Notes: generated by a model from the sequence alone, not told the origin. A stretch of 64,000 nt of DNA from Bradyrhizobium sp. BR13661 (GCF_029892425.1 NZ_JARXWB010000010.1:1-64000); one strand, 5' to 3'; shown: positions 43,138 to 52,967, counted from the stretch's first letter. Made by a program: numbers and translations.

Positions 43138-43730
43138 GGGCTCGCGCGGTCTTTCGTCCCGGGCCCCCGGCCGCCTGCAGTTCTTCGAGATCGCACGCCC
43201 CCTGTCCTGGTCCCGTGTCTGGCCCATGCCTGGCGGCGCCCGGAGCCTTTCCTGACGAATTGCCCTCGTTTATCCCCGGCGATTCCCGCCAAAAACGCTG
43301 TCCTTCCCCCAAAAAATCCTGCCAAGGAACCGGGCAGCATTGGAACCTCCCCGCCGGCGCCGCGATTAACCAAATTGGCCCGCCGGTTGCACCTGCATAC
43401 CCGTAATCGGTCGGGCGGGTTGGCTTTGCCCCAAGCTTTGGTGTAAAGCTGCGCGCTGTGTGGCTTTTTGTTAGCCTTGACGTGGGGACCAATTTTCAAC
43501 GTCAAGCGCTTCAAATTGCTAATGAAATTGGCTGGGACGGACGAAGCCGATCTTCGTGACAGGGGTCACAGAGACTGAACCGGAGCGCACTTACGCTCAC
43601 CTAAGCTTGAACAGGGGGCCTTGCCCCATGCAGCTGGCTCCGACGGTTTGAGGACTCGCGCTGCGCCGACATTGTGCAAACCCATCGTGCACCGGAATGA
43701 CCTTCCGGCGCTGAAAAATTGGAAATCGCT
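43138..43730 (+). other. Long gap between xseB and dxs
   Basis: About 590 bp without a supported gene. It contains an inverted repeat, CTTGACGT (43476-43483) with ACGTCAAG (43499-43506), and a GC-rich first half that encodes no recognised protein. It probably contains the dxs promoter; the inverted repeat could be its operator or a leader hairpin. No ispA-like gene is seen. Confidence 0.45.
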
Positions 43731-45659
43731 GTGAACGCATACAGTAAAACGCCGCTTCTCGACACCATCCGGACGCCGGACGACCTGCGCAAGCTCAAGA
43801 TCGAGCAGGTTCGCCAGGTCGCCGACGAGCTGCGTCAGGAGACCATTGATGCCGTCTCGGTGACCGGCGGTCACTTCGGCGCGGGCCTCGGCGTGGTCGA
43901 GCTCACCACCGCGATCCACTACGTTTTCGACACGCCGCGCGACCGGCTGATCTGGGACGTCGGCCATCAGGCCTACCCGCACAAGATCCTCACCGGACGC
44001 CGCGACCGCATCCGCACGCTGCGCACCGGCGGTGGCCTGTCCGGCTTCACCAAGCGCAGCGAGAGCGATTACGATCCGTTCGGCGCCGCGCATTCCTCGA
44101 CCTCGATCTCCGCAGGCCTCGGCATGGCCGTCGCCCGCGACCTCGCCGGCGGCAAGAACAACGTTATCGCAGTGATCGGTGACGGCGCGATGTCGGCAGG
44201 CATGGCCTATGAGGCGATGAACAATGCCGGCGCCATGAACTCGCGCCTGATCGTCATCCTCAACGACAACGACATGTCGATCGCGCCGCCGGTCGGCGCC
44301 ATGAGCGCGTATCTGTCGCGGCTCTACTCCGGCAAGACCTACCGCACGCTGCGCGAGGCGGCCAAGCAGATCAACAAGCGCCTGCCCAAGATCCTCGCCA
44401 ACCGCGCCAACCGCGTCGAGGAATATTCGCGCGGCTTCATGATGGACGGCGGTACGCTGTTCGAGGAGCTCGGCTTCTATTACGTCGGCCCGATCGACGG
44501 CCATAACCTCGACCATTTGCTGCCCGTGCTGAAGAACGTGCGCGACATGGAGACCGGCCCGATCCTGGTCCACGTCGTGACGCAGAAGGGCAAGGGCTAC
44601 GGCCCGGCGGAAGCCTCGGCCGACAAGTATCACGCCGTCGTCAAGTTCGACGTCGCCACCGGCACGCAGGCGAAGGCCAAGCCGAACGCCCCGGCCTACC
44701 AGAACGTGTTCGGCCAGAGCCTCGTCAAGGAAGCGCAGAAGGACGACAAGATCGTCGCCATCACCGCGGCGATGCCGTCCGGCACCGGCGTCGACATCTT
44801 CAACAAGGCGTTCCCCGACCGCACCTTCGACGTGGGTATCGCCGAGCAGCACGCGGTGACCTTCGCCGCCGGCCTTGCGACCGAAGGCTACAAGCCGTTC
44901 TGCGCGATCTACTCGACCTTCCTGCAGCGCGGCTACGACCAGATCGTCCACGACGTCGCGATCCAGAGCCTGCCGGTGCGCTTCGCGATCGACCGCGCCG
45001 GTCTCGTCGGCGCCGACGGCGCGACCCATGCCGGCTCGTTCGACAACGCCTATCTCGGCTGCTTGCCGAACATGGTGATCATGGCGGCCGCCGACGAAGC
45101 CGAGCTCGTGCATATGGTGGCGACCCAGGTTGCGATCGACGACCGTCCGAGCTCGCTGCGCTATCCGCGCGGCGAAGGCCGCGGCATCGAGATGCCCGAA
45201 ATCGGCGTTCCCCTCGAGATCGGCAAGGGCCGCATGATCCGCCAGGGCAACAAGATCGCCCTGCTCTCGTTCGGCACGCGTCTGGCCGAATGCGAGAAGG
45301 CGGCCGACGAGCTCGCCGCCCATGGCCTCTCGACCTCGATTGCGGATGCCCGCTTCATGAAGCCGCTCGATACCGAGCTGGTGCTGAAGCTTGCCCGCGA
45401 CCACGACGTGCTGATCACGGTCGAGGAAGGCTCGGTCGGCGGCTTCGGCTCGCATGTCGCGCAGTTCCTGACCGATCAGGGCGTGCTCGACACCGGCATG
45501 GTCAAGTTCCGCTCGATGGTGCTGCCCGACGTGTTCCAGGACCACGACACGCCCGCGGCGATGTACGCCCGCGCCGGTCTCGACGCCAAGGGCATCGTCG
45601 CCAAGGTGTTCGAAGCGCTCGGCAAGGACGTCAAGACCGAGACGGTCAAGCTGGCCTGA
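43731..45659 (+). CDS. dxs: 1-deoxy-D-xylulose-5-phosphate synthase
   Basis: A 642-residue thiamine-diphosphate enzyme, the first step of the MEP pathway from pyruvate and glyceraldehyde-3-phosphate. The GTG at 43731 gives MNAYSKTPLLD. Motifs: DVGHQAYPHKILTGR, HSSTSISAGLGMAVARD, GDGAMSAGMAYEAMNNAG (TPP motif), IVILNDNDMSI, and the transketolase GIAEQHAVTFAAGLA. Length is typical. It is followed 38 bp later by the deoxyribosyltransferase-like gene. Confidence 0.96.
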   Translation: MNAYSKTPLLDTIRTPDDLRKLKIEQVRQVADELRQETIDAVSVTGGHFGAGLGVVELTTAIHYVFDTPRDRLIWDVGHQAYPHKILTGRRDRIRTLRTGGGLSGFTKRSESDYDPFGAAHSSTSISAGLGMAVARDLAGGKNNVIAVIGDGAMSAGMAYEAMNNAGAMNSRLIVILNDNDMSIAPPVGAMSAYLSRLYSGKTYRTLREAAKQINKRLPKILANRANRVEEYSRGFMMDGGTLFEELGFYYVGPIDGHNLDHLLPVLKNVRDMETGPILVHVVTQKGKGYGPAEASADKYHAVVKFDVATGTQAKAKPNAPAYQNVFGQSLVKEAQKDDKIVAITAAMPSGTGVDIFNKAFPDRTFDVGIAEQHAVTFAAGLATEGYKPFCAIYSTFLQRGYDQIVHDVAIQSLPVRFAIDRAGLVGADGATHAGSFDNAYLGCLPNMVIMAAADEAELVHMVATQVAIDDRPSSLRYPRGEGRGIEMPEIGVPLEIGKGRMIRQGNKIALLSFGTRLAECEKAADELAAHGLSTSIADARFMKPLDTELVLKLARDHDVLITVEEGSVGGFGSHVAQFLTDQGVLDTGMVKFRSMVLPDVFQDHDTPAAMYARAGLDAKGIVAKVFEALGKDVKTETVKLA

Positions 45660-45697
45660 GGGCGAGCTTCGACCTTCCGCGAAGCAGCACGACTCTC

Positions 45698-46252
45698 ATG
45701 AAAATCTATCTGGCAGGTCCCGACGTGTTCCTGCCGGATGCGGTTGAGATCGGCCGGCAGAAGACCGCGACTTGTGCGGCTCATGGGCTCACCGGCCTCT
45801 ATCCTCTCGACAACGTCATCGACCTCAGCGCGCCCGATGCGTCGCGGCAGATCTTTTGCGGCAACGAGGCCATGATGGACGAGGCCGATGCCATCATCGC
45901 CAATCTCACCCCGTTCCGGGGCGCAGGCGCCGATCCCGGCACCGTCTACGAGCTCGGCTACATGGCCGGCCGGCGCAAGTTTTGCCTGGCCTATTCCAAC
46001 GATCCCGCCACCTATGCCGATCGCCTCAGTCGCTTCATGACCGTCACCACCGAGGACGGCCGGCTGGTCGATGCGCAGGGGCTGACGGTCGAGGATTTTG
46101 GCCTCGTCGACAACCTCATGATGATCCACGCGCTGGAGCTGCATGGCGGCCCGCTGGTCACACCGGCAAAGCAGCCCATCGACGTCTGGCGCGATCTTAC
46201 CGCGTTCGAGGCTTGCGTCCGGATGGCGGCTGCGCGATTGATCGCTACATAA
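45698..46252 (+). CDS. Nucleoside 2-deoxyribosyltransferase-like protein
   Basis: A 184-residue protein. The start at 45698 gives MKIYLAGPDVFLPDAVE, which is the PF05014-type lead. ASRQIFCGNEAMMDEADAIIANLTPFRGAGADPGTVYELGYMAGRRK carries the acidic residues and E-L-G-x-M of this fold. It may cleave nucleoside 2'-deoxyribosides in salvage or scavenge damaged nucleotides. It lies between dxs and tlyA in the same direction. Confidence 0.8.
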   Translation: MKIYLAGPDVFLPDAVEIGRQKTATCAAHGLTGLYPLDNVIDLSAPDASRQIFCGNEAMMDEADAIIANLTPFRGAGADPGTVYELGYMAGRRKFCLAYSNDPATYADRLSRFMTVTTEDGRLVDAQGLTVEDFGLVDNLMMIHALELHGGPLVTPAKQPIDVWRDLTAFEACVRMAAARLIAT

Positions 46253-46273
46253 GCGCGAATTCATTCCGGAGCG

Positions 46274-47011
46274 ATGATGTCCCCTGCCCGCAAGCGCGCG
46301 GATGTTCTGCTGGTCGAGCGCGGCCTGTTCGAGAGCCGGGCGCGGGCGCGCGCCGCGATCGAGGCCGGGCTCGTCACGGCTGATAACAAGCAGGTCGCAA
46401 AGCCGTCGGAGACGATCGCCGAGGACGCGGTGATCCAGGCCGAGCCGGCGCACCCCTATGTTTCGCGCGGCGGCGTCAAGCTGGCCGGCGCGCTCGAGCG
46501 TTATCCGATCGAGATCGAGGATCATGTCTGCCTCGACGTCGGCGCCTCCACCGGCGGCTTCACCGAGGTGCTGCTGGCCAATGGCGCGAGCCTCGTCTTC
46601 GCCATCGATGTCGGCACCAGCCAGCTGCATGCCTCGCTGCGCGGTCATCCAAAAATCGTGTCGATGGAGGAGACCGACATCCGCAGCTATGAGGGCAAGC
46701 GGCTGCCGGCGCGGCCCGATGTCGTCGTCATCGACGTCAGCTTCATCTCGCTGAAGACGGTGCTGCCTGTCGCGCTGTCACTCGCCGCCGCGCCGATGAG
46801 CCTGCTGGCGCTGATCAAGCCGCAATTTGAGGCTGACAGGAAGCACAACAAGAAGGGCATCATCCGCGATGCCGCCATGCATCAGGAGATCTGCGACGAC
46901 ATCGCCGCCTTCGCGGCTTCGCTCGGCTGCACCGACATCGAAGTGTTTCCCTCCTCGATTGCGGGCGGCGACGGCAACATCGAATTCTTCCTGGGCGCGC
47001 GCCGTGGTTGA
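46274..47011 (+). CDS. tlyA: TlyA-family rRNA 2'-O-methyltransferase (hemolysin A-like)
   Basis: A 245-residue protein. An N-terminal S4-like RNA-binding part (KRADVLLVERGLFESRARARAAIEAGLVTADN) is followed by an FtsJ-fold domain: DVGASTGGFTEVLLANGA, AIDVGTSQLH, VVIDVSFISL and LLALIKPQFEADRK. TlyA methylates ribosomal RNA cytidines. Length matches. It overlaps the next gene by 8 bp. Confidence 0.92.
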   Translation: MMSPARKRADVLLVERGLFESRARARAAIEAGLVTADNKQVAKPSETIAEDAVIQAEPAHPYVSRGGVKLAGALERYPIEIEDHVCLDVGASTGGFTEVLLANGASLVFAIDVGTSQLHASLRGHPKIVSMEETDIRSYEGKRLPARPDVVVIDVSFISLKTVLPVALSLAAAPMSLLALIKPQFEADRKHNKKGIIRDAAMHQEICDDIAAFAASLGCTDIEVFPSSIAGGDGNIEFFLGARRG

Positions 47012-48251
47012 ACGCGTCACGATCGATCATGTCGGCCATCGCGGCGACGGCGTCTCCCTCACGACAGGCGATGCGGTCTATGTGCCCTACACGCTCGGCG
47101 GCGAGACCGTCGAGGTCGACCATGTCGCAGGCCACCACCCCGACCGCCGCAAGCTGCTGGCCGTCGATATCGCAAGCCCCGAGCGGATCGCGCCGTTCTG
47201 TCCGCATTTCGGCATCTGCGGTGGCTGCGCGATCCAGCACTGGGCGACCGAGCCGTATCATGTGTGGAAGCGCAACATCGTGGTCGAAACGCTGGCGCAG
47301 GCCGGCATCGATTGCGAGGTGGCGCCGCTGGTCGATGCGCATGGCGCCGGGCGACGGCGCGTCACGCTGCACGGCCGCTTCGGCACGCATGACGTGCTCA
47401 AGGTCGGCTTCTCCGCGACGAGTTCGCACGACGTGATCCCGATCCACCGCTGTCCGATCCTCGATCCCGCGCTTGAGGGTGCGCTCGATGCCGCGTGGGC
47501 GCTCGCCGAGCCGCTGACGTCAAAGATGCCGGTAACGAAACCGCTCGACATCCAGGTCACCGCCACCACCAACGGCCTCGATGTCGATGTGCGCGGCTCC
47601 GGCCCGCTGCCGACGCCGCTGGTAACGGCACTGTCGCGGGTCGCCGAGCAGCATCGCCTGGCGCGGCTGACGCGACATGGCGAGCTGGTGCTGCAACGGC
47701 TGCCACCGACGGTGAAGATGGGCCGTGCCGAAGTCACGCTGCCGCCGGGCTCGTTCCTGCAGGCAACCGTTGCGGGCGAAGAGACGCTCGCCGCACTCGT
47801 CACTGAGCGCATCGGCAAGGCCAAGGAGGTGCTCGACCTCTTCTGCGGCGTCGGCCCATTTGCGCTCAGGCTCGCCGAGAAGGCGCGGGTCACCGCCTAT
47901 GACAATGATGCCGGCGCGGTCGCCGCGCTGGCAAAGGCCGCACGCACGCCGGGGCTGAAGCCGATCAGGTGCGAGCCGCGCGACCTGTTTCGCCGTCCGC
48001 TGGTGCCGCCGGAGCTGCGCGACTTCGATGTCGTCGTGTTCGATCCACCGCGCCAGGGCGCCCAGGCGCAGGCGCTGAAGCTCGCGGCAAGCAAGGTGCC
48101 TGTGGTGATCGCAGTCTCCTGCAACGTCGCGACGTTCGCTCGCGACGCGCGGCTGCTCATCGATGGCGGTTACAAGATCGACGCGGTCGTTCCCGTCGAC
48201 CAGTTTCGCCACACGCCGCATGTCGAGATCGTCGCACGGTTTACGCGCTAG
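47004..48251 (+). CDS. TrmA/RlmD-type 23S rRNA (uracil-5-)-methyltransferase
   Basis: A 415-residue class I methyltransferase. A TRAM-like start (VERVTIDHVGHRGDGVSL) precedes a 4Fe-4S-type CPHFGICGGCAIQHW cluster. The C-terminal domain carries LDLFCGVGPFALRLAE (SAM), VVFDPPRQGA and VSCNVATFARD (catalytic Cys). These define RumA/RlmD or RlmC/TrmA enzymes making 5-methyluridine in rRNA or tRNA; the exact site cannot be read. The GTG at 47004 overlaps tlyA. Confidence 0.88.
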   Translation: MVERVTIDHVGHRGDGVSLTTGDAVYVPYTLGGETVEVDHVAGHHPDRRKLLAVDIASPERIAPFCPHFGICGGCAIQHWATEPYHVWKRNIVVETLAQAGIDCEVAPLVDAHGAGRRRVTLHGRFGTHDVLKVGFSATSSHDVIPIHRCPILDPALEGALDAAWALAEPLTSKMPVTKPLDIQVTATTNGLDVDVRGSGPLPTPLVTALSRVAEQHRLARLTRHGELVLQRLPPTVKMGRAEVTLPPGSFLQATVAGEETLAALVTERIGKAKEVLDLFCGVGPFALRLAEKARVTAYDNDAGAVAALAKAARTPGLKPIRCEPRDLFRRPLVPPELRDFDVVVFDPPRQGAQAQALKLAASKVPVVIAVSCNVATFARDARLLIDGGYKIDAVVPVDQFRHTPHVEIVARFTR

Positions 48252-48362
48252 GCGGCGATTTCGGATCGAGCCGGCACGGTCGAACCTTGATTCTGCTCAA
48301 TCGCCCTGTGCTTCTCTGGCGCTAAAAAACGTCCTCTGGGTGGGAAGGCGGAGCGGACGCTT

Positions 48363-49442
48363 GTGGTTGATCGACGACAGTTCATCGGGGCCGCACTCGG
48401 GCTTTCTGCTGTCGCCGTCGGCGGCCTCCCCGCCGGTGCGGCAAGCTTGACCTACGACGAAGCCGTCAAGGCGTCACGCGCCCCGCTGGGGGCCGCGTCG
48501 CGAGACCGCGAGCTCGTGCGTTTTGCGACACTTGCAGCCAACAGCCACAACACGCAGCCCTGGATTTTTGCCGCCCACGGCAACGAGATCACGATTGCGC
48601 CCGACTTCAAGCGCCGCTGTCCGGCCGTCGACCCCGACGATCATCATCTCTTCATCAGTCTCGGATGCGCCGCCGAAAACCTCAGCCTGGCGGCATCCGC
48701 GCTGGGCTGGCGCGCCAACTCAGTGTTCGACGGCAACCAGATCGTGATCGCGCTCGAGGAAGCCCCGCCGGCAGAATCGGCGCTGACCGGTGCCATTCCG
48801 GTCAGGCAATGTACGCGTGCGGTGTTCGACGGCAGGCAGGCCGCACCTGACATCGTGCGTCAGCTCGAGACCGCCTGTCGCGAACCTGGTGTCGCCGCGA
48901 TCCTGATGACCGAACGTATCGCAATCAAGAAGGTGACCGACTATGTGCTCGAAGGCAATTCGGCACAAATGCGCGACCAGGCCTTCATGCGCGAGCTCGT
49001 GAGCTGGATGCGCTTCAATGAGACCGATGCGCTCGCAACGATGGACGGACTGTTCTCGCGTGTCTCGGGAAATCCCTCCCTGCCCGCATGGATCGCCCGG
49101 CCGCTGCTGAGGTTCTTCTTCACTGAAGACGGGGAAAACAAAAAATACCGCGATGAACTCGACAGCTCCGCGGGCGTTGTCGTGCTCGCAGCCGATCGCA
49201 GCGACAAGACGCACTGGATCGCGGTCGGCCGCGCCTGCCAGCGCTTCGGTTTGCAGGCGACCGCGCTGGGACTCAAATATTCCTTCGTCAACCAACCCGT
49301 CGAGGTTGCAGCGCTGCGGCCGCAATTCGCGGCATCACTCGGACTGGGCGAACGGCGCCCCGACATCGTGATGCGCTTCGGAACCGGTCCGGATTTGCCG
49401 AGATCGCTGCGGCGTCCTCCGGAACAGGTGATGCAATTCTAG
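48363..49442 (+). CDS. Nitroreductase-like (Acg-family) oxidoreductase, Tat-type lead
   Basis: A 359-residue protein. The N-terminus DRRQFIGAALGLSAVAVGGLPAGAA is a twin-arginine-like signal. AANSHNTQPWIFAAHG is the FMN-binding lead of nitroreductases of the Acg group. The rest includes NLSLAASALGW, and a WIAVGRACQRFGLQATALGLKYSFVNQPVEV core. It may reduce nitro compounds or quinones in the periplasm. The GTG at 48363 is the only reasonable start. Confidence 0.75.
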   Translation: MVDRRQFIGAALGLSAVAVGGLPAGAASLTYDEAVKASRAPLGAASRDRELVRFATLAANSHNTQPWIFAAHGNEITIAPDFKRRCPAVDPDDHHLFISLGCAAENLSLAASALGWRANSVFDGNQIVIALEEAPPAESALTGAIPVRQCTRAVFDGRQAAPDIVRQLETACREPGVAAILMTERIAIKKVTDYVLEGNSAQMRDQAFMRELVSWMRFNETDALATMDGLFSRVSGNPSLPAWIARPLLRFFFTEDGENKKYRDELDSSAGVVVLAADRSDKTHWIAVGRACQRFGLQATALGLKYSFVNQPVEVAALRPQFAASLGLGERRPDIVMRFGTGPDLPRSLRRPPEQVMQF

Positions 49443-49996
49443 CGTCGCAGCTGGCCGAGCGCCGGCGACTCGCCCGGCAGCATGTCCGACTTGATATCGC
49501 TGTCCATGCGACCCGAATTTCGCTGGGTGAATCCGGCGCTGAACGACAGGCTGAGGTTGGAGGTCGGCTTGAATTCGACGCCTCCAAAGGCACCGTAACC
49601 AGGTCCGGCTGCGGAGGTGAGCGGCGCAACCGAGCTGCCGATGCCATTGCCGTATTTCAGGGTGTCGAAGCCGGCGAAGAATGTCACCGGCGAGCCGCCG
49701 GCGGTCTTCATGTTGTAGCCGAACTGCGTGCTATCGTAGGTGAGCGCGCTGAAATTGCTGGCGGGCCCACTCTGGGTGAAACCGCTCAGACCGAGATTGC
49801 CGCGCTGGCTTCCGACGAAAAAGCCGGGACGGAAATCGTAGCCATTGCTGTAGCTCTCGGTGCTGCCGCCATATCCGAAAGCCCCGCCCGGAATCCAATA
49901 CTGCACGGGCGCGACCTGGGCATGAGCAGGTGCGCCGCTAAGGCAGAGCACTGCGAAGAGAGTTACGAGACAGCAGGAACGAGCAAGGCTGGGCAT
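49439..49996 (-). CDS. Secreted beta-strand-rich protein, putative outer membrane
   Basis: A 185-residue protein with a signal peptide (MPSLARSCCLVTLFAVLCLSGAPAHA). After the cleavage site come Gly/Ser/Tyr-rich alternating strands (WIPGGAFGYGGSTESYSNGYDFRPGFFVGSQRGNLGL, FFAGFDTLKYG, AFGGVEFKPTSNLSLSFSAGFTQRN), suggesting a small outer-membrane beta-barrel. The family is not recognised. It is convergent to the nitroreductase-like gene with an overlap of 4 bp. Confidence 0.6.
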   Translation of the reverse strand: MPSLARSCCLVTLFAVLCLSGAPAHAQVAPVQYWIPGGAFGYGGSTESYSNGYDFRPGFFVGSQRGNLGLSGFTQSGPASNFSALTYDSTQFGYNMKTAGGSPVTFFAGFDTLKYGNGIGSSVAPLTSAAGPGYGAFGGVEFKPTSNLSLSFSAGFTQRNSGRMDSDIKSDMLPGESPALGQLRR

Positions 49997-50239
49997 TCAG
50001 GTAACCGTCAGGATGGCGCGCAAATTATACGCCCGGCATCGTGCGAATACCAGCGACCGGATGCCGCCGATCAAATCATCAGGTTCCAGATCGGCTCTTC
50101 CTGACGCCTTGAACCTCCTTCGTGGCGAATTGACCCATTGAAAGGACGCGCAAGCTTGGGCCAAAAACGGCCTTGCGCGGTCCCATCACGCGCAATTGCG
50201 CAGACCTTTGAAAATGCCCGACATTGGATGGAGGCCGTC

Positions 50240-51298
50240 ATGGAGGTCAATTCCGACAGGTTGAATGCCTTTATGGGCAAGATGGTCACCGAGTTCGGCG
50301 CGGCGATGAACGCCTCGCTGGTTCTGTTGGGCGACAAGCTTGGGCTGTACCGTACGCTCGCCGCCAAGGGGCCGATGAACTCGGCCGAGCTCGCGAGCGC
50401 CACCGGAACGACGGAACGCTATGTCCGCGAATGGCTGTCGAGCCAGGCAGCATCGGGCTACGTCGAGTATGATTCCGCATCGCGAAGGTTCTCGATGCTC
50501 CCAGAGCAGGCGATGGCGCTTGCCGACCAGGACAGTCCCGTCTTCCTCGGCGCGTTCGCCAATGTCATTGCCTCGACCTTCCTTGACGAGCCGAAGATTT
50601 CGGACGCATTCAAGTCCGGCAAGGGCGTCGGCTGGAACCGGCGCAGCGAATGCCTGTTCTGCGGCACGGCCCGCTTCTTCCGCACCGGCTACATGCATCA
50701 CCTGGTGCAGGAATGGCTGCCCGCGCTCGACGGCGTCGTGGACAAGTTGAAGCGCGGCGCCAAGGTCGCCGATGTCGGCTGCGGGCATGGCGTCTCGACG
50801 CGGCTGATGGCGGAAGCCTTCCCGAACTCGCGCTTCTACGGCTTCGACTATCATGAGGGCTCGATCGAGGCGGCACGAAAGGCCGCAAGCGAGGCCAGAC
50901 TTGGCGACCGCGTCAGCTTCGCGGTTCACTCGGCCAAGACCTATCCGGCCGAGGGCTACGATCTGGTCTGCTTCTTCGATTGCCTGCACGATATGGGTGA
51001 TCCCGTCGGCGCCATCAGCCATGTGCGCGAGACCATGGCGAAGGACGGCACCTGCATGCTGGTCGAGCCATTCGCCGGCGACCGCCTCGAGGACAATCTC
51101 AACCCGGTCGGGCGCGTCTATTACGCAGCGTCGACCATGATCTGCACGCCGGCCTCGCTCGATCAGGAGGTGGGCCTCGCACTCGGCGCGCAAGCCGGCG
51201 AGGCAAGGCTGCGCAAGGTCGCCAGCGAAGGCGGCCTGTCACGCTTCCGCCGCGCCGCCGAAACGCCGTTCAACCTGATCCTGGAGGCGCGGATCTGA
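50240..51298 (+). CDS. SAM-dependent methyltransferase with N-terminal winged helix
   Basis: A 352-residue protein. The start at 50240 follows GGAGG by six bases. The first 100 residues (LLGDKLGLYRTLAAKGPMNSAELASATGTTERYVREWLSSQAASGYVEYD) form a winged-helix dimerisation part as in O-methyltransferases of the Rv2258c type. The SAM motif VADVGCGHGVSTRLMAEAFP and FDCLHDMGDP follow. Substrate unknown. Confidence 0.8.
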   Translation: MEVNSDRLNAFMGKMVTEFGAAMNASLVLLGDKLGLYRTLAAKGPMNSAELASATGTTERYVREWLSSQAASGYVEYDSASRRFSMLPEQAMALADQDSPVFLGAFANVIASTFLDEPKISDAFKSGKGVGWNRRSECLFCGTARFFRTGYMHHLVQEWLPALDGVVDKLKRGAKVADVGCGHGVSTRLMAEAFPNSRFYGFDYHEGSIEAARKAASEARLGDRVSFAVHSAKTYPAEGYDLVCFFDCLHDMGDPVGAISHVRETMAKDGTCMLVEPFAGDRLEDNLNPVGRVYYAASTMICTPASLDQEVGLALGAQAGEARLRKVASEGGLSRFRRAAETPFNLILEARI

Positions 51299-51934
51299 TT
51301 ATGCGGTCCGGTCAACCGAGGATGACGAATCCGCCGGCGGATATTTCGTCACCGGCACCATGAATGATTTCGTGCCGACCTGATAAATGATCTTGCCGTT
51401 CTGCCCGTCGTCCGTCGCGATCTGCGCCTGGCCGAACATGATGACGTTCTTGTAGACGATGCCGGTGCCCTGGCGGGTGATGCCGTCGGTGGTGACGCTG
51501 ACCTGCGCCTCATTGCCGTTGACAGCGAGCACCTTGAAGCTCGCGCTCTTGCCGTTGTCGCTGGAATAGCCGCCCCAGCTTCCCATCAAGCGGCTGTCGG
51601 AGGCCGGCGGCGCCTGCTTCTCGAGATTTGCAGTCTGCCTGCCGCTGCCCCCAAACGAGAACAGGAGCACCATGTTCTTGCCGTCCTTGGTGCCGACCGT
51701 GACCCCGCCAAAGGTGATAAGCGTGCCCTTGACCTGTGCGAAGCCGCGCTCGGTGTGCCCGTTATGGGTATACTCGACCTGCGCCCGGGCGCCGCGAATG
51801 TTCACCACTTTGAAGTCAACCGGCTGGTTGTTGCCCACCCAATTGCCCTTCCAGTCGCCGATCAGGGCGCTCTGGTGGTACAGCCGCTCGTTGGCGGGCG
51901 AAATCTGGCTGGTGCTTGGCGCGATAGTGGGCAT
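51299..51934 (-). CDS. Hypothetical protein with two tandem domains (211 aa)
   Basis: A 211-residue protein with an internal duplication. Residues about 24-97 (LIGDWKGNWVGN...FKVVNIRGARAQVEYTHNG) and 113-187 (LMGSWGGYSSDN...FKVLAVNGNEAQVSVTTDG) share L(I/M)G.W.G, FKV, G..AQV and TxDG-type positions. Each could be a beta-barrel unit. No signal peptide is apparent, and the family is unknown. It is convergent to the methyltransferase with directly abutting ends. Confidence 0.65.
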   Translation of the reverse strand: MPTIAPSTSQISPANERLYHQSALIGDWKGNWVGNNQPVDFKVVNIRGARAQVEYTHNGHTERGFAQVKGTLITFGGVTVGTKDGKNMVLLFSFGGSGRQTANLEKQAPPASDSRLMGSWGGYSSDNGKSASFKVLAVNGNEAQVSVTTDGITRQGTGIVYKNVIMFGQAQIATDDGQNGKIIYQVGTKSFMVPVTKYPPADSSSSVDRTA

Positions 51935-52094
51935 GAGTGCATGCGATGGACGAGTTCGACGAGCTTGCTGGCCTGCGAGCGGCGGCAGGCAGCATCAGCA
52001 ACATTCAGAAACAGTTGGATTAGGGGCACGCAGGGGTTAATGGGCGGTTAATTTCAGCCGCTGGCTGCGGCGGCGGATGGCCTCGTCGACCACT

Positions 52095-52967
52095 TCAGCG
52101 GCCCCAGCGATCCGACCAGATCTTCTCGCCGATCAGGCAGCTCACGCGCGGCTCCTTGTCCTTGTCCGCAACGTGCATCACAGTAGGCGTGCGGCCAGCC
52201 ACCTCCATCAGCAGCTTGGTACGGATCGCCTCCTTGAACTTCTCGCGATCCTTGATCGCGATCACGAAGGAGCCGGGACCGCCGATGACGCAATCCTCGT
52301 AATAGAAATCGAGATTGTCGATATCCATCGTCGAATAGGACGGCTCCTTCACCATGATCGGCAGGCCATTGATGACGATGCCTTTCTCCAGCGCGAGATC
52401 GCGCGCCACGGTGACCGGACCGCCATTGTTGTTGGGCCCGTCGCCGGAGATATCGATCACGCGGCGAATTCCGTGATAAGGATCCTCGTCGAACAGCGGC
52501 ATCGCAAATCCGATCGCACCTGAAATCGAGGTGCGTGAGGCGCGCCGGATCGGCGTCTTCAGGATCTCGGCTGCGACCGCATCCGCCGTCTCCGGTCCGT
52601 CGATCAGGCGCCAGGGGATGATGATCTTCTGGTCGCTGGATGCGGCCCATTCGAAATAGGTCACCGCGATCCTACCGTTGGGGCCGGCCTTCAGCGCCTG
52701 CAAGAACTCCTTGGACTGGATCGCCTGCGCGTAGCCCTCGCGCTGGATCGCGAGCTCGTCCATGTCCATGGAGTAGGAGACATCGACCGCGAGGACCAGC
52801 TCGACATCGACCGACTGCGCATCGCCGTCGGCCGCCTGCCGCTGCTGTCGAGACGGTTCGAATTTTGGCGGTTCAAATTTTGGACCTGGTGCCGCGATGC
52901 CCGCGACGTCCCCTCCGGCAAGCACGCCGGCCAACAGCACAGCCCCGATCGAGAACAGCATGCGCAT
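52095..52967 (-). CDS. DUF1194 domain (von Willebrand A-like) protein, exported
   Basis: A 290-residue protein. A signal peptide (MRMLFSIGAVLLAGVLAGGDVAGIAA) precedes VELVLAVDVSYSMDMDELAIQREGYAQAI, with the DxSxS MIDAS-like motif of vWA domains. The rest has VIDISGDGPNNNGGP and NLDFYYEDCVIGGPGSFV, as in DUF1194. It probably acts in the periplasm in a metal-dependent binding role. No operon partner is seen. Confidence 0.8.
   Translation of the reverse strand: MRMLFSIGAVLLAGVLAGGDVAGIAAPGPKFEPPKFEPSRQQRQAADGDAQSVDVELVLAVDVSYSMDMDELAIQREGYAQAIQSKEFLQALKAGPNGRIAVTYFEWAASSDQKIIIPWRLIDGPETADAVAAEILKTPIRRASRTSISGAIGFAMPLFDEDPYHGIRRVIDISGDGPNNNGGPVTVARDLALEKGIVINGLPIMVKEPSYSTMDIDNLDFYYEDCVIGGPGSFVIAIKDREKFKEAIRTKLLMEVAGRTPTVMHVADKDKEPRVSCLIGEKIWSDRWGR

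Noticed and set aside
43566..45545. 659-codon open frame antisense to dxs
   Set aside because: dxs motifs are unambiguous on the plus strand; the shadow has no domain.
45476..46648. 390-codon minus-strand frame across dxs, the deoxyribosyltransferase-like gene and tlyA
   Set aside because: It crosses three well-supported plus-strand genes and has no motif.
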